Positions 58,840 to 64,000 of a DNA stretch of 64,000 nucleotides are shown here, piece by piece. The first letter of the stretch is position 1; every line of letters starts with the position of its first letter. Made by a program: the position numbers and the translations under genes. The notes under the pieces were generated by a model that was given only the letters and a program-made list of their open reading frames with translations, searched no databases and was not told the origin of the DNA. Origin of the DNA: Ceriagrion tenellum (Eukaryota; Arthropoda; Insecta; Odonata; Coenagrionidae); contig OY720643.1 of NCBI GenBank assembly GCA_963169105.1, positions 78,723,696 to 78,787,695 on the forward strand, read 5' to 3'.

Positions 58840-59140
58840 TTCTTTTGGCTGTAGCAGTATTTCGGGTTCTGTATAGACTCTTCAAAAGTTTTTGGGCTCT
58901 TGCAAATGCTATTATTTATTTTTATTTGCTCAAGTAAATATTTTTCGGGCTATGAATGTTTGTTTCCGTTTTTGGTTTCCTTGTTGTTTGTAGGCTGTGC
59001 CAGAATTTTTTTTTGGGTTCTGCCATTTTTCTTTATTTTTGGTTAGTACCAGTATTAATTTTTTTTGCAAAGTAAAGATTTTATTCTTTTTGAGTTTGCC
59101 AGGAAATATTTCTTTTAGGGGCTTGTAAATATTTCTTTTT
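58840..59140. repeat. T-rich low-complexity tract
   Basis: Repeated phrases of the kind TTTTTGGGTTCTGCCA, TTGTGCTCTGCC and AAATATTTCTTTT. Degenerate and T-rich on the plus strand. Confidence 0.5.
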
Positions 59141-59697
59141 CTTTTTGTGCTCTGCCATGATTAATGTTTTTGGTTTTGATAAATACCATTATTTTGCCTC
59201 AGAGTTTTTCCTTAAACCAGTGAAATGCTCGTGTACTATCGATGTATCTGTCCCCATTTTTTATCCATCGTCGGCGACCAAGTCTCCCGTGGAGAAGAAA
59301 GTAACAAGGAAATTATTTTTCCGCATGCAAAGAGAAAGTTATTGTTTCCGCGGAAAAATCGATTCTCAGGCTGCAGATAAAATGCAAATGTTACGGTTCT
59401 CCGCATCCGTTGCCGTCATTTCCTTGATGATGTGTGTTCTTCACTCCTTTAAGATATAATTTTTTTCAAAATAATATTTTCATCTCAACGGCGTCTCAGA
59501 GCGCTTACGGCGACCTTGGGAACACATCTAGATTCCTACCGCAAGTCAACATCGAGGGAACATTGACGTAAGCATGTGTATTACCATTGACGTTAGCATA
59601 GACTGAGTTTACTTGATTTTTTATAAAGCGTAAGTTTGACAAACGGTACCTACCATAGCACGTGTCATATTTGTGTTCTGAATAACGCTTAAGGTAA

Positions 59698-59890
59698 GAC
59701 TTTGATATTTCTCTCCAAAGGACCCAAAGAACTGCCAGGTTTTCTTTACGAAGGATAATTAGGGTCATTGGGCGAAAAAATTGATTTTTTATTAAATCAA
59801 TCACTCTTCGTGAGTGCAATCATTAGCAGAGCTGCATGGTGCTTTAACTTGTGTTTATGGCATGGTCATGCCAGTATTTTCTTTCAATTT
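59698..59890 (+). repeat. Dispersed duplicate W, copy 2
   Basis: Counterpart of 58501-58735. The plus-strand peptide GPKELPGFLYE, then after an indel SAIISRAAWCFNLCLWHGHA parallels the first copy. No domain is recognised in it. Confidence 0.65.
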
Positions 59891-60664
59891 GGAGCGAGAC
59901 AGTTCTCTAGTCATAATGGATACCATAGCAGCACTAAAAGTTTTAATTCCAGCACCTGTAGGAGGCATGAGTTAAATATTGCATGATGAATAATGCAATC
60001 AAGTACTTTAATATGACTGATTGTATAAGTAATTAAATAAAAATATCTATACGAGGCTTTAACTTGACTCATTTTTTTCGCGCGGTACATTGAAACTCTG
60101 CTTCACAACGGAAAATTTGATGATCATGAAAAAATTACTGCAAAAACTATGTGATTTTTTTTCAAAAATGTATGATAAAACACGCTTAATACACACCGTT
60201 AATTTTTTACGACATTTAGTGGTTAGAAATACCTCATTTTCCAAATAAGGTATCCTTGGAGTATAAATACGTATCATTGCCCTGTTAAGGAGCTGGTATT
60301 TTTCGTAAAAAAATGTCGAAGTAGTAATTTAGTAAAAGGCTAATATTTTGGTAGTTTTGGAATAGATTGAGATATTTTTCTTTTAATGGGGACCAAATAT
60401 ATTGATTTATAGGAAAAATTGTATTTCGCTTTGACTACGTTATTCCCATTTATTTGGAAAATAAAGCTGTCAAACAACTGTAATTGCTTGGTTGACCTTC
60501 TCTTTGCTCCAATACATCTGCTTATTTACAATCGATAGTAATTTTCCTTAATATGTTTCAACTGTTTTTCTGAACCATAGGTTAAAGAGGAGGTTTGATG
60601 GAACTATACGATAAGATTTGAGGAAGTGATGGGTCCGTAAAATGAGCATTTGGTCATTCTGAAT
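59891..60664. other. No recognisable gene
   Basis: A+T-rich, short frames only. Confidence 0.4.
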
Positions 60665-60667
60665 GTA

Positions 60668-60912
60668 TCAGTTGTTTATTTATTTATTTATTTCTGTCCA
60701 CAGATCATATACATGATACAAGACACAGTCAAAGTTACAAAAACAATTACAACATACATGAACAAATTACAATCCCACAGGGAAAAAAAACAACATACAA
60801 TACAAATAAATAAAAAATATCTTTACTCAACTGAACCCCTATACAAATATTTCCTCAAAAAACTCATCAACACTATAATAACATGGTGCAGAAAATGCAT
60901 TCAAACATGAGA
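60668..60912 (-). mobile_element. LINE 3' end with (AAAT)n tail, minus strand
   Basis: On the minus strand ATCTGTGGACAGAAATAAAT AAATAAAC ends the copy, a 3' terminus style common in Jockey/CR1-group LINEs. The remaining 240 bp are T-rich on the minus strand and carry no RT motif. Confidence 0.5.
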
Positions 60913-61157
60913 ATCATTCACTCAATTGTTGTAGTACCGTAATTTTATATCTACAGAGAAGAAAAATGAAAATAACTTGCTAGAAAAAAGACGTAGTATT
61001 CATTATAGGAAGGTAAGTCAATAAATAATTCGCGAACGTCAGCATTTCATCATCAGCATCAGTTTTAACATTTCATTAGAACATTCACCGTACAGTCCCG
61101 CGTCAGGCCCCAGTAATTTTCATCTGTTTGGGTCCCTAAAAATCATTTGGGTGGCCG

Positions 61158-61232
61158 ACGTTTTGAAAATGACGATGCCGTAGTCCAAGAGGTTACTCGT
61201 TGACTGCGACAGTAAACAAAAGACTTCTTAGC
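61158..61232 (+). repeat. Short dispersed repeat V, copy 1
   Basis: GAAAATGACGATGCCGTAGT CCAAGAGGTTA and AAACAAAAGACTTCTT are shared with 62068-62140 within the next foldback. Confidence 0.65.
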
Positions 61233-61994
61233 TACCGGCTATCAAGGACTCATATGGAGATAAGTGTCTTAATGTACAGGGTGAATATGCAGAAGAGAGA
61301 AAATTCAGGAAGTTACTTTGATTAGTATTGCCTCTATCCAGTATTGCGAGTTATTAATTGACTTATCTCCGTTTCAATGGGAAACTCGCGCGCGATGGGT
61401 ATTTTAGGCATATTATCTATTACGAAAGAAGATGCTTCATTTTCAAGATGATGGATGAAAACGCCATCTGCTAACTTCTTTTACAAATGATGAGATCAAT
61501 TTCCTCTCGCTATTTTGACAATTTTTTGTTCATTTAAGTTTGCATTACGCCGAAAGACGTCCGATGATGACGTAAAATAGTGAAGCGGGGTCATTGTCAT
61601 ATTGTGGTCGGAGCAATTTTTAGTAAATAGACAGATAGCGCAAAACTTTGCTTGCAAATTCTCATATGCAATGTCTATGAATTAAGATGAAAAAGCATCA
61701 CACCGGTTTAAATTTTTTTGTAATTCAATGCCATTTTTACACGAGACCAATTGGCGCACGGCAAATATTTAGTAATAACTCGAATATATAATTGCAAATT
61801 TTCTTATACAGATTTTTTTATAAGCGCGATTTAGTACGTATAGAGATCTTACTATTGTAATTGTTAATAGCATATACCAAGGTTGACACCGCTTCCAATA
61901 TTCGGATAAAATAAAAATATTACATATGAGACACTGATCCTGGTGTTACTCGGTGGAAATCCGTAATGTTCTTCATAAGAAAGAGGTAAATTGG

Positions 61995-62225
61995 GCTGAT
62001 TCCACTCTTTATTTCCTCTCAACGACCCAGATTTCGGCATATGATTCCAGTTTCAACCTTGAAACCTGAAAATGATGATGCTGTAGTCCAAGAGGTTATT
62101 GTTTACTGTGACAGCAAACAAAAGACTTCTTTGCAACCTTGAAATCTTGGCATTTTGAAGGTTGAAAATGGCATGATATGCCGAAACCTGGGTTGGTAGG
62201 AGAAAATAAATGGTGGAATCAGACC
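61995..62225. mobile_element. Foldback with GCCGAAACC hairpins
   Basis: 61999-62062 (GATTCCACTCTTTATTTCCT, CGACCCAGATTTCGGCATAT, TTTCAACCTT) is the imperfect inverse of 62157-62222. The right arm has GGCAT GAT ATGCC GAAACC, a perfect five-pair stem followed by GAAAC. This is the same layout as the hammerhead-like copies elsewhere, but with TGAAAATG in place of CTGANGA. The interior contains repeat V (also at 61158). Confidence 0.7.
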
Positions 62226-62675
62226 AAGTTACCTTTTCATTATAAAGTATTATTTTCGTATGATTTCGGCTTAGTGTTAAATACCATCCCAAAAACTCTA
62301 GTCATAAAATGCTTCAATTAATCAAAAAAGTAATGTACAATTACTGAATTATTTCCATTGCTGTCATTCTGTTGCATCTCAGAGCATGAACAGATCCACT
62401 TGGATGAAGTGATGCCCAACATTTTTGTCGACTTAACTGATCAATTTGTAAAATGCTCACTCAACGATCCACGATAACTGCTCAAACCAACTCCAGCCGC
62501 TGGGTGCCCTTACTTAACTAACCCATCTCACCACGTGCCCTACTTTGACGATGCCTTTACTCGTTTCGTCTGAATAACAACATATACGTATTGTATTTAG
62601 CTTTGGAATCTAATATTTAATAATTAAATAATTGTTCTCAATTGATTTTTAACTTTCTTGCAATTTCAGAGAGAT
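62226..62675. other. No recognisable gene
   Basis: A+T-rich flank of the next insertion. Confidence 0.4.
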
Positions 62676-62685
62676 AGGAATTGAT

Positions 62686-63230
62686 TCCTCATTGGTGATT
62701 CTGTCTCGCCAGCTGTTTTTCTGCATCCTTCAATAGCACCACATTTCTAGGGCCTCTAGTCTATTCTTTTCATGTTTCCCGATAGTCCAACTTTCACACC
62801 CGTAAAGGGCCACACTCCAAACATAGGCTTTCATAACCCTCTTTCTTACTTCCAAACTAACATTTTTAGAAGTCAGTAGAGTCTTTTTATTATTGAAAGC
62901 TATTTTTGCTAGTTGTATTCTATTCTCAATTTCTCGTTTACTTCTTCCATCTTCTGTTATCTTACTTCCCAAGTAGCTGTATTCTGTAACTTGTCCTAGT
63001 TCTTCATCATTTATTCTTATCCTTACAGGTTCACAGCAGTCTTGAGCACCGCATACTATCACTTTAGTCTTTTGCTTATTTATCCTCATTCCATATTGGT
63101 CTCTAAGAATTCTTTCCATCTCGTTAAGTATAATTTGTAAATCGTCTTTCTTTTCTGCAACTATGGCAATATCATCAGCATATCGTAACATATCTATTTT
63201 CTTCCCATTTACTTTGATTCCTACATCAAT
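62686..63230 (-). pseudogene. Inverted RT segment of the L3 insertion
   Basis: Minus strand: GIKVNGKKIDMLRYADDIAI (catalytic YADD), QIILNEMERILRDQYGMRIN, KQKTKVIVCGAQ, VTEYSYLGSKITEDGRSKRE, IENRIQLAKIAFNNKKTLLT, AYVWSVALYGCESWTIGKHE, RLEALEMWCY, then a TGA (probably from CGA) and RMQKNSWRDRITNEE. One nonsense codon over 180 codons makes this a young copy. The catalytic residues are intact in this piece, but the gene is split and inverted. Confidence 0.88.
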
Positions 63231-63510
63231 ATTGCTGAGAAGAGTACAAGAAAAGTGAAGTCTCTCGAGACAGATACAGACAAGGAGACTTAAACTAATA
63301 GGTCACATTCTACGATGCAATGATTTTATAAAATTAATAGCTGAAGGTTTTATTGAGGGGACAAATTGTAGAGGACGTCCTAGATTAAGCTGTATGAAGC
63401 AGATCATCAATGACTCTGGATGCGTCTCATATGGTGAAATGAAGAGGAAAGCTGAGCAAAGAGCAGAATGGCGTGCTATTGCCAACCAACGCTTGGGTTG
63501 ATATCCGAAG
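63231..63510 (+). pseudogene. Sense-strand C-terminal RT segment of the L3 insertion
   Basis: Plus strand: LLRRVQEK, stop, SLSRQIQTRRLKLIGHILRC, NDFIKLIAEGFIEG, CRGRPRLSCMKQIINDSGCV, MKRKAEQRAEWRAIANQRLG, stop. It is the C-terminal basic region of the same RT, homologous to 29140-29389 and 47880-48110. The tail GAAGAAGAAG follows 20 bases later. Confidence 0.85.
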
Positions 63511-63526
63511 AAGAAGAAGGAATTGA

Positions 63527-64000
63527 TATCACCAGATCCCAACTGCTGGATGAGGATTAATAAAGAATTCAATATCAAATTAAAGTTCGTCCGGATAAGA
63601 TTATAGAACTCTAACAAAACGATGAAAGTTCCTACTCTGATGAGCGGTTATGGTTATTGACATCGATCCAAATCAAATGGAAACAGCTGAACAGAACTGG
63701 CAGGATATACTTTCTTCGACCGCAATTCATATTAAGGAATCTGCTCAGAGCTTAGTATCCCGGCTATCGACGAAATGAGAAGTACTGTAACAAATAACAC
63801 GGAAGGACATACTTTCCCCTGGGTACTTTTATGCTTTGCAAATCACTGATTGATATTTGTTAAAGTTGTATTTCAGGAATTAGTATATAAATTTAAGGTA
63901 GATATATTCTAGTAAATTACAGAGAGCATGAAAAGTTGTCTAAGAAATTGATCATGTACTTATTTCTTGAATAATATATCACAGATGCTTTAATTTTCAT
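63527..64000. other. No recognisable gene
   Basis: A+T-rich right edge with no recognised features. Confidence 0.4.

Larger units (their letters stand above)
62676..63526 (+). mobile_element. LINE insertion with 5' inversion (twin priming), family L3
   Basis: AGGAATTGAT at 62676-62685 and again after the GAAGAAGAAG tail (about 63517-63526) is a 10-bp target duplication. The first part, 62686 to about 63230, is RT sequence on the minus strand; the second, about 63231-63516, is the downstream RT part on the plus strand. The two pieces are contiguous in the parental element (…RDRITNEE joined to LLRRVQEK). This is the arrangement produced when a second primer is used on the same RNA. Confidence 0.88.

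Overview
The window looks like intergenic or intronic DNA from an arthropod, most probably an insect. It is A+T-rich, has no bacterial gene organisation, and carries decayed LINE reverse transcriptases, a mariner, a P-like element with a THAP exon, pogo-like MITEs, foldbacks and tRNA-derived SINEs. No intact host protein gene, rRNA or functional tRNA was recognised. Species assignment is not possible from sequence alone; 'insect' is an inference from the transposon types.

Layout. 0-9 kb: a SINE, Penelope-like fragments with hammerhead-like motifs, and a cluster of foldbacks (3.66-4.05, 4.28-4.95, 5.36-5.55, 5.83-6.29 and 8.27-8.49 kb). 9-12 kb: two copies of one LINE family facing each other tail to tail around a GC-rich islet. 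13.7-17.7 kb: a tandem duplication interrupted by the best-preserved LINE, which has one reading frame with only two nonsense codons and a short hairpin plus pentamer tail. 19-26 kb: foldback repeats and LINE fragments. 25.9-27.6 kb: a three-level nest, with a LINE inside a P-like element inside a foldback, each inner insertion having visible target-site duplications. 28.65-29.91 kb: an internally deleted mariner that has itself been hit by a LINE. 32-46 kb: SINE and interspersed-repeat copies, two sibling pogo-like MITEs and a further LINE. 48.36-50.52 kb: an element with perfect 28-bp terminal inverted repeats that contains a minisatellite switching orientation twice. 53.5-54.7 kb: a LINE ending in a (TA)n tract. 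57-64 kb: a 69-bp mini-MITE, a duplicated segment, foldbacks, and a LINE with the 5'-inverted structure expected from twin priming.

Nothing here forms a pathway. The relationships are those of mobile-element biology: who inserted into whom, which copies are siblings, and which structures (inverted repeats, hairpins, tails) mark the mechanism. The strongest candidates for undescribed biology are the 48.4-50.5 kb minisatellite-bearing TIR element, the P-like THAP element at 26.3-27.5 kb, and the recurring hammerhead-like motif. All alignments were made by eye, so boundaries and identities are approximate unless a perfect repeat is stated.
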